Assembly (NCBI GenBank): GCA_021739645.1
Contig: JAIPBL010000046.1
Coordinates: 1 to 50,641, forward strand
Length of the DNA: 50,641 bases
Direction: 5' to 3'
Source of the DNA: Saprospiraceae bacterium
GTDB lineage: Bacteria > Bacteroidota > Bacteroidia > Chitinophagales > Saprospiraceae
Below are positions 1 through 7,787 of this stretch, in pieces; position 1 is the stretch's first letter; the number at the start of each line of letters is the position of its first letter. Both the position numbers and the translations under genes were made by a program. Below the pieces are notes generated by a model. It made no database searches, was not told the origin of the DNA, and saw nothing but the letters and a program-made list of their open reading frames with translations.

Positions 1-64
1 AATTTGGAACAAAGTCGGGGCGCAACGAAGCAGTTGGCCATTAACCGTCAAAAACAAACGACCC

Positions 65-310
65 ATGCAAATCCTCAACGAAGAAGAAGCCAAGGACCTC
101 ATCCCGCTGACCAAGGGCCGGGAAACGCTCGTGTCCGCACAACTGAAGCAGTTGAAGGTCGGGCAGGCGCTCGTCGTGACGACGAAGGATTGGAACACGA
201 AGTCCTCGCCCTACCGGGTGGCGAACAACATCGCCAAGCGCCACGGCTGGCAGTTCGAGCAGGGAAGGATGCCGGATGGGACGGGGTGGGTGTTTAAAAG
301 GGTGGGATGA
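65..310 (+). CDS. Small conserved-looking hypothetical protein, 81 aa
   Basis: I do not recognise a characterised family. The product is short, basic and soluble, with no signal peptide or membrane segment. It has a charged N-terminal part (a run of Glu near residue 6, then a Lys/Arg-Gly-Arg stretch) and a C-terminal part rich in aromatic and basic residues (YRVANNIAKRHGWQFEQGRM, residues 49-68) ending in a Gly-Trp-Val-Phe-Lys pattern. The alternating charged and hydrophobic pattern looks like a genuine folded domain. The competing reading frame at 4-297 is low-complexity, rich in Arg/Gln/Gly, and gives no sensible protein, so I prefer this frame. Followed by a CAGT-rich repeat region and then a convergent sulfatase gene. 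Function unknown. Confidence 0.6.
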   Translation: MQILNEEEAKDLIPLTKGRETLVSAQLKQLKVGQALVVTTKDWNTKSSPYRVANNIAKRHGWQFEQGRMPDGTGWVFKRVG

Positions 311-326
311 AGCAAGTTTGCCGTTC

Positions 327-432
327 GACAGTTGGCAGTGTGCAGTCTTGCAGTCCTGAAGTCTCTTGCTGTTCACTACGGCACTGACTGAACAACTGCA
401 TGCTTGACTGCCCACTGCCGAACTGCCAACTT
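327..432. repeat. CAGT/CTTG-rich intergenic inverted-repeat region
   Basis: Repeated GTTGGCAGT, TGCAGTCTTGCAGTC and complementary GACTGCC and CTGCCAAC words. The left edge (gttggcagtg) and right edge (cactgccgaactgccaac) are mutually complementary, so the RNA could fold into an imperfect hairpin between two convergent genes. The same word family recurs at 10653-10731, so this is a dispersed repeat that may also serve as a terminator. Confidence 0.5.
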
Positions 433-434
433 TC

Positions 435-2426
435 TCACTGAGGAGCTTGCTTCCCATTGTGCCGCAGCCACTGCGTCGTCTGGAAAACACTTTCCCCGTA
501 AAGTTTCATTTGCTCCGTCAGTTCGGGCAGGGCCTTGGAGTAGTCCTTCACATCGCCGGTGCGGTAACGGTAGAGGCTGGTGACGCCGTTGTCACGGGCC
601 ACGTACATGTACTCCGAGTTCAGCACCGCCCATTTGTCGTCGGCGTAGGCACAGGCGAAGGGCCGTTTTTCCTTCAGGAGGTCAATGCCGAACGTGTTGT
701 TGACGTATGGTAGCTTGAGCATGCCCATGATAGTTGGGAATACGTCCACCTGGCTGCCGAGCTGGTGGAGGTGTTGCGGAGCACCCAACAATTGCGGCGC
801 ATAAAAAATAAGCGGTGAGTGCAGGTAGCTGAGGGGCATGTCGTAGCGCTTGTCGAGCGAGGTGCCGTGGTCCGCCACAAAGACGAAGATGGTGTTGTCG
901 AACCAAGGCTTTTCGGAGGCCATCTTGAGGAATTTCCGCACCGACCAATCCACGTATTCCACCACACCGAGGACGGGGTCTTCGTGTTTTGGTTTGAAAT
1001 ATTTCGGGATGACGAAAGGCCCGTGGTCGCTGCCGGTCATGATGGCGGCGAAGAAGGGCTTCCCAGTGCCGTTCAGGCGGTCGAGGTCACCAACGGCATG
1101 TTCGTAGAGGTAGTCGTCCGGCACACCGAGGGCACTGAGAATTCGGTCGGGCGGGTAGTCGTCCTTGGACACGATTTGGTCGAAGTTGTTGGCCGTCAAG
1201 AAGGCATTGATATTGTCAAAACCCTTGTCGTGGGTAGTGAAGTAAATGGTTGAGTAATCGTATTTTTTCAGCGTTGTAGAGATGCCGGACATCGGCACCA
1301 CTTTGTCCAACGGGTGCTTGCGTTTCACTACTGGGTGCGAAAACAGCGTGGCGTACACCCCGGCAAACGTATGGATGCCAGCCGTGAAAATGCTGTCAAA
1401 AGCGATGCTCTGTATGGCGAGGCTGTCCATGAACGGAGTGAGGTGGTCGGGGTTGCCATAGCGGCCCATCTTGTTGGCGCTCATGCTTTCCATGATGACC
1501 AGCACGACGTTGGGCTTTTTAGCCAGCGAGTCTGTAAAAATGACCTGCCGGGCTATCGGCGAGTCGAATTCCTGCGCTGCGGGGATGTTGAGATAGCGCT
1601 GCATGTTGCGTACCGCCTCTCCGTCGCCCATGAGCCGAACGTTTTTGGCGTCGGTCTTGGAGTTGACGTAGCTTTTGGTGAAAGTATAGACTGGGTTCAG
1701 GCCGAGCATGTTGATGAACCCGTAATCGGAGGAGTAGGCAGTGCTGGCGGCCAGGTGCGACTGGAACGAGAACCGTCCCCAAATACCAAAAGCCATTAGT
1801 GCAGCGAAAACGGCGAACCACTTTACCCGGCTGCCCCTCGAACTTTCGTCTGTTTGATCCAAAGTGTTGCGAAGCACCTTTGCATTTCTTTTGTAAAAAA
1901 GCCCAAAAAGGACAAAGAACGGGATAAGGGGCCAGACGTAGCGCCACTCTTGGAATATCATACCGCTGAGCATGCTAGCTGAAGCATCGCCTTTGCCCGT
2001 CGAAATCATGACGGAGGTGCTAAGCCGGGTGTAGAAATGGTGGAAAAACGGCAGGTCTGCCGCATGCATGAACAGTGTGGCAGCCATGCCGAACAGCACC
2101 AATCCTGAAACTGTCCGATGGAGCAGTTTGCTGTTCCAGCCAGCAAGCGCGTCGAGGGCCAGCAGCAGAAACGGGACGGTGAGGAGGTAGCCCATCACCA
2201 CGGTATCGAAGCGGAGGCCCATGAGGAATGCCTTGAAAACCAGCCAAATACCTCGGTCGGTGGGCAAGAAATGGAGCTGGTGAAACTCCTGTAACAACAA
2301 AATAAGCCTGAAAATCGTGAAACCAAGCACACCCAAAAGGTACACCCGGAGCAGGTAGGTTAGTTGCTTGGGGAGTATGCTGGCTATCCCCCGTTCTTTG
2401 GTCAAATCCAATGTTGCGTCGTTCAT
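435..2426 (-). CDS. LTA synthase family protein (membrane-bound sulfatase/phosphotransferase superfamily)
   Basis: 663 aa. The N-terminal third (about residues 20-225) has four to five membrane segments. The C-terminal part is a periplasmic alkaline-phosphatase-superfamily domain of the LtaS/phosphoglycerol-transferase type. Visible catalytic elements are the metal-binding Glu in VLVIMESM (near 313), a likely nucleophilic Thr in GIHTFAG (near 353), and the metal-binding Asp-His in FVFVADHGTS (near 520). Family members move phosphoglycerol or phosphoethanolamine from a lipid to an envelope acceptor. In a Gram-negative bacterium the acceptor is unknown, possibly a glycan or lipid A-type lipid. 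The start ATG at 2426 is supported by the charged cytoplasmic lead before the first membrane segment and a candidate promoter about 85 nt upstream. Stands alone, convergent with the small gene at 65-310. Confidence 0.85.
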   Translation of the reverse strand: MNDATLDLTKERGIASILPKQLTYLLRVYLLGVLGFTIFRLILLLQEFHQLHFLPTDRGIWLVFKAFLMGLRFDTVVMGYLLTVPFLLLALDALAGWNSKLLHRTVSGLVLFGMAATLFMHAADLPFFHHFYTRLSTSVMISTGKGDASASMLSGMIFQEWRYVWPLIPFFVLFGLFYKRNAKVLRNTLDQTDESSRGSRVKWFAVFAALMAFGIWGRFSFQSHLAASTAYSSDYGFINMLGLNPVYTFTKSYVNSKTDAKNVRLMGDGEAVRNMQRYLNIPAAQEFDSPIARQVIFTDSLAKKPNVVLVIMESMSANKMGRYGNPDHLTPFMDSLAIQSIAFDSIFTAGIHTFAGVYATLFSHPVVKRKHPLDKVVPMSGISTTLKKYDYSTIYFTTHDKGFDNINAFLTANNFDQIVSKDDYPPDRILSALGVPDDYLYEHAVGDLDRLNGTGKPFFAAIMTGSDHGPFVIPKYFKPKHEDPVLGVVEYVDWSVRKFLKMASEKPWFDNTIFVFVADHGTSLDKRYDMPLSYLHSPLIFYAPQLLGAPQHLHQLGSQVDVFPTIMGMLKLPYVNNTFGIDLLKEKRPFACAYADDKWAVLNSEYMYVARDNGVTSLYRYRTGDVKDYSKALPELTEQMKLYGESVFQTTQWLRHNGKQAPQ

Positions 2427-2510
2427 TTTATTGAAAATGCTAATCGCTAGTACTAAAAAATGGTAGTCGCTTCACCTTATCTATCAAGTCGAATGGTCGT
2501 TATTTTTTTG

Positions 2511-2538
2511 CAAAATTAATTAAAACCATTTTGCCAAA
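2511..2538 (-). promoter_or_regulatory. Candidate Bacteroidota promoter for the sulfatase gene
   Basis: On the minus strand TTTG (2538-2535) precedes TAATTTTG (2518-2511), which fits the Bacteroidota -7 consensus TAnnTTTG. The 16-nt spacer is slightly shorter than the usual range. It lies about 85 nt before the start codon. Confidence 0.4.
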
Positions 2539-2727
2539 ATGCATAGTTCTTGATTTCAAGGGATGTTGGTGGACATATATCTTATCCCCAACTGCTGCAC
2601 TAAAGCGAGAAGGGCGAAATGGCGAAAAATTTCACCCTAAGCAGGTTAGTTATTTTGCGCCGGAAAATCAATTGGAACTAACTGGCAGGCAAGAGTTTGA
2701 AATGCCAATGAAATGGTCAGAATAATA

Positions 2728-2877
2728 TTACCCAACCCAGTTATTGATGGCGGCAACAATCTTGGCACCAAACACAATGGTGAGCGTCCATTTCGTAACG
2801 AAATAGACCAAAAAAATTATCAAAGCCTTTTTGCCGTGCTTGAGATAAAGCCTTTTGAGTCGGTATTTGATTCGCAT
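2728..2877 (-). CDS. Small single-span membrane protein, 49 aa
   Basis: Reading the minus strand from the ATG at 2877 to the TAA at 2728 gives a 49-residue protein. A strongly basic N-terminus (MRIKYRLKRLYLKHGKK, residues 1-17) is followed by one hydrophobic helix (ALIIFLVYFVTKWTLTIVFG, about 18-37) and a short tail ending in NNWVG. Positive charges before the helix predict N-in topology. It is too short for a usual ORF cut-off, but the basic lead, clean membrane helix and central Lys-Trp look like a real small protein rather than chance. The forward ORFs covering the same DNA have no plausible domain. Lies alone between the sulfatase and a DUF6438 lipoprotein. Function unknown; small proteins of this shape often bind larger membrane complexes. 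Confidence 0.6.
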   Translation of the reverse strand: MRIKYRLKRLYLKHGKKALIIFLVYFVTKWTLTIVFGAKIVAAINNWVG

Positions 2878-3071
2878 TTTAAAACATTAGTTCAATGATG
2901 GTTAAACGCCTTTGACCACTGATAGTTTAGCAAACAAAGGTCGTTGAACTTTTAGCGGGTTGCACCGTGGGAAAAAGTATGCTCAAACCGTGCTACCTGT
3001 CTTTTTTGCGAGTTCAAATATGGTCGTTTTTGAGCAACCAGATTGAAATTTAACACTTCTTTACCAAAAAA

Positions 3072-3608
3072 TCACTTGCCCTGCTTGGGCTGCCATCTCA
3101 GTCCATTAATTACGCCTTCAAGATAATTTTCAAAAGCCTCCAGTTCTTCAGGGCCCTGGTAGGTATTTACCACTGTCTTTTCCATGTCGCCAGTCCGGAT
3201 AAAAGTGACCGTGCTGGGTAGGTCGGCCACTTTTTGGTCTGTTGGGTACACACCTGCAAAATCCCAGTAATTGGCAGCGTGAGCCTTGTCACGGATGTCT
3301 TTTAACACGGCATCGGTCGCTTGTGCCTCAAACCAACCCATGCGCTCGACGTTGTGTTGGCCATACCAAGTCACTTTTCTATCGGAGTAAAACTTCACCT
3401 GATACACCGGGCATTTGCCAAAACAGGCCGTTTTTTGGTAGCCTGCCACTTGGTAAACTTCCTTTTCAGGCTCGCTTTCCGGGCGGTCATTACCGGGTTT
3501 GGGCGTCACGATGGGCGGCGGTGCGGTGGGTGGTGTTGCCTTGCGATTGCAAGCAATGATGGAAACCGCAACCAATGCGCAAAGGGGAAGGAGTATTTGA
3601 AGTTTCAT
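3072..3608 (-). CDS. DUF6438 lipoprotein, 178 aa
   Basis: The start is placed at the ATG at 3608 (MKLQILLPLCALVAVSIIAC). An upstream in-frame Met at 3680 would only add residues encoded by the ATTG-rich repeat. The N-terminus is a lipoprotein signal with lipobox SIIAC, Cys being about residue 20, so the protein is probably anchored in the outer or inner membrane facing the periplasm. A Pro-rich linker follows (APPPIVTPKPGNDRPESE). The remaining region has the DUF6438 signature, a CFGKCPVY motif followed by a tyrosine-glycine (WYGQHNVERMGWF) strand pair. The two Cys of CFGKC may form a disulphide or bind metal. The domain's function is unknown. Separated from the downstream yidC gene by an inverted repeat. 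Confidence 0.75.
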   Translation of the reverse strand: MKLQILLPLCALVAVSIIACNRKATPPTAPPPIVTPKPGNDRPESEPEKEVYQVAGYQKTACFGKCPVYQVKFYSDRKVTWYGQHNVERMGWFEAQATDAVLKDIRDKAHAANYWDFAGVYPTDQKVADLPSTVTFIRTGDMEKTVVNTYQGPEELEAFENYLEGVINGLRWQPKQGK

Positions 3609-3623
3609 CTTAAATGGATTGTT

Positions 3624-3691
3624 GGATTGCTGGATTGTTGGATTGTTTATGTTCCAAATAACATTAAAACAATCCAGCAATTCAGCAATCC
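3624..3691. repeat. GGATTGCTGGATTGTTGG-type inverted repeat upstream of the lipoprotein gene
   Basis: The left arm at 3624-3648 and right arm at 3667-3691 are 25 nt each and complementary with two mismatches, giving a hairpin with an 18-nt loop. The left arm is embedded in a longer run of GGATTGTTGGATTG words beginning near 3616. It lies between yidC and the lipoprotein gene, both on the minus strand, so it may be a terminator/attenuator for yidC messages or simply a dispersed palindromic repeat. Confidence 0.65.
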
Positions 3692-3696
3692 ATTCC

Positions 3697-5598
3697 TTAT
3701 TTCTTCTTTTTCGAAGCCGCTTCCCGCTGGTCGGCGAGTGCCTTTTGTTGTTTCATGGCTTCTTCCAGCCTGGACTGAATACCGCCTTTCTTTTTGGGCT
3801 TGTTCTTGTTGGCTTCGAGCTTTAGTTTTATTTTTTCGTGGTCAATAATCCAGTTTTTCGTCACCAAGGTCTGTGCGATGTTCAATACGTTGCTGAACAC
3901 GAGGTAAAGTGTGAGGCCCGATGCGAAATTGTTGAAGAAAAACAGGAAGAAAACGGGCATCAGGTACTGCATCCACTTCATCATCTTGGCATTGGCGCCG
4001 CCGCCCATGCCGCCCATGTCCATGTTTTGCATGTTGTAATAGGTGTACATGATGGTGGTGATGACCCATAGCAACGTGAAAAGGCTCACATGCTGCCCAT
4101 AGAATGGAATTTCAATAGGCAACCAGAATGCCACATCAAAGCTGGAAAGGTCGGTAGCCCAAAGGAAACTGGCTTGCCGGAACTCAATGCTGGCAGGGAA
4201 AAACCGGTAAAGCGCCAACCAAACGGGCATTTGCAGCGCAATTGGAAAACAGCCACCGAGCGGGTTCACCCCAAACTCCCGATAGATTTTCATAGTTTCC
4301 ATCTGCAAAGTTGAGGCGTCATCCTTGTACTTCTCCCGGATACCCGTCAACTGCGGCTTGAGCGCCGCCATTTTCGCTTGCGAATGGAGCATTTTGTAGG
4401 TCAATGGGTACAGCAGCAATTTCACGATGAACGTCAGCAATAGAATCGCAATGCCTTGTGACCCAATCAAACCCATCAACCCGTTGAACAGCGGACGGAT
4501 AACCCAGCGGTTGAAAGTGCCCATGATGCTCTGTCCGAACGGCACGATTTCCTCCAAATCAGCACCGTAGGTGCGCAGCGTCTCAAAATCCTTTGGCCCA
4601 AGGTACATTTCCATGGCAAAAGACTGGGCATCGGTGGGCAAGGTCAGTTCACTCCTCACAACTTTTAAGTTGGTGGTGCTGGGGTCAGTCACTAATTCCG
4701 TGGACATGGTACCGCCTGCAAACGGGGCATTCTTGGCCATCAGCACACTCGCAAAAAACTGGTTGGAGTGGGCTACCCACTTCATTTTTTCCTTCGATTT
4801 ATCAATTTGGTCGTCCTTGGTACAGGAACAATAATCGTAGTCATCATCGGCGGGCTTGAAGTAAACGGAGGAATAGTTCACCTCGTATTTGTAGTTCTCT
4901 TCGAGGCGATCGAGGTAGTCCAGCCAATTCAGGCGGATGGGCGTCACAACGTTCAGGCCCTGGTGTCGGATGTCGTAGCTTACACCGTAGCCGTCTTTGG
5001 AATCGAGGGAATAGGTCTGCTCAAAGGCAGCGCCGTTGGCGCCAGTTGCGGTGAAAACGATACCGTTATCTCCCTTTTTTGTTGCTTGAAAAAATAAGCT
5101 GCTAGTATTCACAAACCCGGACGGCACGTTGGCCATCGGAATCAGGTACTCAAACTTGTTGTTCTCGTCCTCCAGCAATTTGAGCGGAAGTTTCGTGATT
5201 TTGTGCAAGGAATCTAGGTGTACCTTGAAGTGCTTTTTCAACTCCACTTCTTTGATTCGGCCACCCTTGTTCGTAAAAAGGATGCGCACCACGTCGTTTT
5301 CCAGCACCTCCATTTTTTCTGTACCAGCAGCTGCTGGTCCAAAAGCACCAAACTGCCCCGCCAATTTGCCCTGCTGCTCGGCCACCGCCTGTGAGTCTTG
5401 AACCGGGACATCATTGCCAATTGGAATCGTCTCCAATTTGGCGAGGCTGTCCGCACGGCGCTGTTCTATCTGCCGAAGCGAGTCCAAGCGGTGCTCCGTA
5501 ATTTCCTTTATTTTCTTTTGTTCCGGCCCAATCACCAACTGCATGGTGATAAGCAAACCGAAAATCAAAACAAATCCAATAACCGTATTTCTGTCCAT
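3697..5598 (-). CDS. yidC: Membrane protein insertase YidC
   Basis: 633 aa from the ATG at 5598 (MDRNTVIGFVLIFGLLITMQ); the upstream in-frame start would add MRQQKTIL before a complete N-terminal helix and is less likely. Architecture is standard for Gram-negative YidC: N-terminal anchor (about 5-20), charged coiled stretch (EQKKIKEITEHRLDSLRQIE), large periplasmic beta domain (about 95-350), then the conserved Oxa1/YidC membrane core. The core includes YPLTYKMLHSQAKMAALKPQ and GVNPLGGCFPIALQMPVW, the hydrophilic-groove region and amphipathic hairpin. The tail is Lys-rich (KNKPKKKGG, KKKK), typical of ribosome-binding extensions. It inserts and folds inner-membrane proteins alone or with SecYEG. 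Divergent from the glycosylase gene at 5801. Confidence 0.96.
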   Translation of the reverse strand: MDRNTVIGFVLIFGLLITMQLVIGPEQKKIKEITEHRLDSLRQIEQRRADSLAKLETIPIGNDVPVQDSQAVAEQQGKLAGQFGAFGPAAAGTEKMEVLENDVVRILFTNKGGRIKEVELKKHFKVHLDSLHKITKLPLKLLEDENNKFEYLIPMANVPSGFVNTSSLFFQATKKGDNGIVFTATGANGAAFEQTYSLDSKDGYGVSYDIRHQGLNVVTPIRLNWLDYLDRLEENYKYEVNYSSVYFKPADDDYDYCSCTKDDQIDKSKEKMKWVAHSNQFFASVLMAKNAPFAGGTMSTELVTDPSTTNLKVVRSELTLPTDAQSFAMEMYLGPKDFETLRTYGADLEEIVPFGQSIMGTFNRWVIRPLFNGLMGLIGSQGIAILLLTFIVKLLLYPLTYKMLHSQAKMAALKPQLTGIREKYKDDASTLQMETMKIYREFGVNPLGGCFPIALQMPVWLALYRFFPASIEFRQASFLWATDLSSFDVAFWLPIEIPFYGQHVSLFTLLWVITTIMYTYYNMQNMDMGGMGGGANAKMMKWMQYLMPVFFLFFFNNFASGLTLYLVFSNVLNIAQTLVTKNWIIDHEKIKLKLEANKNKPKKKGGIQSRLEEAMKQQKALADQREAASKKKK

Positions 5599-5705
5599 CA
5601 ATATTGTTTTTTGCTGGCGCAATGTGGGGTTTCAGGTTTTGGGTTTCGGGTTTCAGGTAGCCCGTAGCTTCAAACCAAAATAACTGCCTTGCGCCAAAAT
5701 GCGTG

Positions 5706-5713
5706 CAAAGGTA
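5706..5713 (-). promoter_or_regulatory. Candidate -7 promoter element for yidC
   Basis: The minus strand reads TTTTACCTTTGCAC, an exact TAnnTTTG (TACCTTTG) about 105 nt upstream of the yidC start. No convincing -33 TTG is visible at the normal spacing, so confidence is moderate. The intervening DNA carries a GGGTTTCAGG-type simple repeat (5627-5660). Confidence 0.4.
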
Positions 5714-5800
5714 AAATTTTCCGGTTTGTGGTAGTACAGCTCTGGACGATTCGAGGCTTTTATTGGAAGAACGTGCCTAACTTGCCTCCAAAACGACGAG

Positions 5801-6481
5801 ATGGACACCCTAGCGAAGCGACTCCAACACCATTTTACCGACCTATCCAACCACTTGCCGCCAGTTCCATCGGAGGTGGAGTGGCTGCTGCCCCTATCCA
5901 ATTTGCCCGAATCCCTCCGTGTTTTTGAAGCTTTTCTGGAAAAATACTACGCCGATAACCGTCCAAGAACCCTAATTCTCGGCATCAATCCGGGACGGTT
6001 CGGGGCGGGCGTGACGAACGTGGCATTCACAGACCCAGTGCGGCTCGTCCAAGATTGCGGCATTGAAAACAGTTTTGAAAAAAAGGAAGAACTCTCGGCA
6101 CAGTTCGTGTACAAAGTCGTTCATGCCTACGGTGGGGTGTCCGCTTTTTACGAGCATTTCTTCGTCAACTCCGTCGTGCCATTTGGTTTTGTAAAAAATG
6201 GCGTGAACTACAATTACTACGATGAAAAGCCCATGCAGGAAGCGATGAAGCCGCTCATCCGGCACCACCTTCGCAGCTTGTTGACACTTGGCATGAACTC
6301 CAAGGTTTGTTTTTGCCTCGGCGAGGGAAAGAATTTCAAGTTTCTTTCAAAATTCAACGAAAATGAGGGCTTTTTTGAAAAAATAGTGCCCCTCTCCCAC
6401 CCCCGGTTCATCATGCAGTACCGCCGGAAACGGGTAGAGGAGTTTGTCGAAACTTACCTTTCGGCATTGAAAAATGGCTAG
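5801..6481 (+). CDS. SMUG2-type uracil-DNA glycosylase family protein
   Basis: 226 aa, soluble. The motif GINPGRFGAGVTNVAF (about residues 65-80) corresponds to the uracil-DNA glycosylase superfamily water-activating loop of the SMUG branch. The second motif, HPRFIMQYRRK (about 205-215), corresponds to the C-terminal DNA-intercalation loop. Between them is an aromatic-rich segment (NSVVPFGFVKNGVNYNYYDE). These enzymes excise uracil or oxidised pyrimidines from DNA in base-excision repair. This subfamily is common in Bacteroidota but its substrate range is less studied, so specificity is inferred. The gene ends convergently with the rRNA methyltransferase gene, and the two stop codons overlap by four bases (6478-6481). 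Confidence 0.8.
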   Translation: MDTLAKRLQHHFTDLSNHLPPVPSEVEWLLPLSNLPESLRVFEAFLEKYYADNRPRTLILGINPGRFGAGVTNVAFTDPVRLVQDCGIENSFEKKEELSAQFVYKVVHAYGGVSAFYEHFFVNSVVPFGFVKNGVNYNYYDEKPMQEAMKPLIRHHLRSLLTLGMNSKVCFCLGEGKNFKFLSKFNENEGFFEKIVPLSHPRFIMQYRRKRVEEFVETYLSALKNG

Positions 6482-7719
6482 GGCTTCACCAATTCCAGCC
6501 TCGCCATGTAAAACCCATCAAACCCATGTTCCGATGGCAAGATTTTACGCTCTTCCAACATTTTGAATCCCGCATTTTCTGCTAAAAACTGCTCCACCTG
6601 CCGCTCGTTTTCCGAAGGAAAAATGCTGCACGTGGCATAAACCAACTGCCCGCCAGGGCGCAGTATTTTTGAGTAGCTCCGCAAAATTTCCGCCTGCGTT
6701 CCCCGCACTTTTTCCAAGAATTCGGGTGACAATTTCCACTTCGCATCGGGGTTTCGGCGAAGGGTGCCGAGGCCAGAACAAGGCACATCGAGCAACAAGC
6801 GGTCGGCTGTGCCATGCAGCCGCTTGATGGTTTTGGTGGACTCAATCGGGCGGCCCTGGATGATGTGAGCGCCATTCCGACGGGCACGTTTGCGCAGCTC
6901 CAACAATTTGAACGCCTCGGTGTCCAGTGCGATGATGCTGCCCTTGTTCTCCATCAAGGCGGCGAGGTGCAGCGTTTTGCCGCCAGCACCAGCGCAGGCG
7001 TCCACCACCCGCATGCCCGGTTCTGCTTGCAGAAATGGTGCGATACATTGCGACCCGGCATCTTGTACTTCAAAGAATCCTTTTAGAAAAACTTGGTTCT
7101 GGAAAATATTGCCCCGCTTTTTCAGCACCAATGCATCGGGAGCAAGGGGTGTTTCATCAGCATCCCAGCCTTCATTGAACATCATTCTTTTTAAATCCGA
7201 CCGACTGGTTTTCAGCGTATTGGCCCTGATTACCACCGAGGCAGGGAAGTTTAGCGTCGAAATCTCAGCATCCCATTTTTCACCCAGCTCAGCTACCCCT
7301 TGTTCGTCGAGCCAATCGGGAATGGACTGGGTGGTCTTGCGGTCGGTGACCCATGAATCCCGTTGTTCCTGCACGTCCTTTTGGTTCAGGCCGGCGAACT
7401 CTGGAAAGTCGGGCAACTCAAATCCGAAGGTGGGAGAATGGAGGTTTTTGAGCAAAAGGTTCACCCCAACCAACCGGATAAAATTGGATTCCGTCAATTT
7501 TTCAATTTCCCATTTCCCCAATCCTCCAATCTCTTTTACCAGCCGCCACCAACGCACTATTTCATAGGTGTTTTCGGCAATGAAGGCACGGTCACGGCTG
7601 CCCCAGCGGGGGTCGGATTTGAGCAGGCGTTCGATGGCCTTATCGGCATACCAGCCGCTTTGGAATATCCCGGAAAGTGCGTTAGCCACGGCTTCGACGA
7701 GGGTGCGATGAATTTTCAT
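6478..7719 (-). CDS. RsmB/NOP2/Sun family rRNA cytosine-C5 methyltransferase
   Basis: 413 aa from the ATG at 7719 (MKIHRTLVEAVANALSGIFQ); residues upstream of this Met do not resemble the family N-terminus. The N-terminal part is an RsmB-like helical RNA-binding region. The C-terminal class I methyltransferase domain has SAM motif I RVVDACAGAGGKTLHL, the motif IV catalytic Cys in DVPCSGLGTLRRNPD, and the motif VI Cys in YATCSIFPSENERQV. Both cysteines needed for C5 methylation and product release are present. The likely substrate is 16S rRNA cytosine (position 967 or a neighbouring site), made in the cytoplasm with S-adenosylmethionine. Overlaps the glycosylase gene tail-to-tail by 4 bp. Confidence 0.9.
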   Translation of the reverse strand: MKIHRTLVEAVANALSGIFQSGWYADKAIERLLKSDPRWGSRDRAFIAENTYEIVRWWRLVKEIGGLGKWEIEKLTESNFIRLVGVNLLLKNLHSPTFGFELPDFPEFAGLNQKDVQEQRDSWVTDRKTTQSIPDWLDEQGVAELGEKWDAEISTLNFPASVVIRANTLKTSRSDLKRMMFNEGWDADETPLAPDALVLKKRGNIFQNQVFLKGFFEVQDAGSQCIAPFLQAEPGMRVVDACAGAGGKTLHLAALMENKGSIIALDTEAFKLLELRKRARRNGAHIIQGRPIESTKTIKRLHGTADRLLLDVPCSGLGTLRRNPDAKWKLSPEFLEKVRGTQAEILRSYSKILRPGGQLVYATCSIFPSENERQVEQFLAENAGFKMLEERKILPSEHGFDGFYMARLELVKP

Positions 7720-7787
7720 GGGGCGAAGGTAAGCAGCAACGGTACGAGATGTTGCAGGAAGGCTGATTTTGACCAAAAACGTTTTTT

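Noticed and set aside
4-297. 97-residue forward frame overlapping the 81-residue gene
   Set aside because: Arg/Gln-rich low-complexity translation; the frame at 65-310 looks like a folded protein.
2531-2898. Two short forward frames between sulfatase and lipoprotein genes
   Set aside because: Not protein-like; the minus-strand 49-residue membrane protein better explains the coding signal here.
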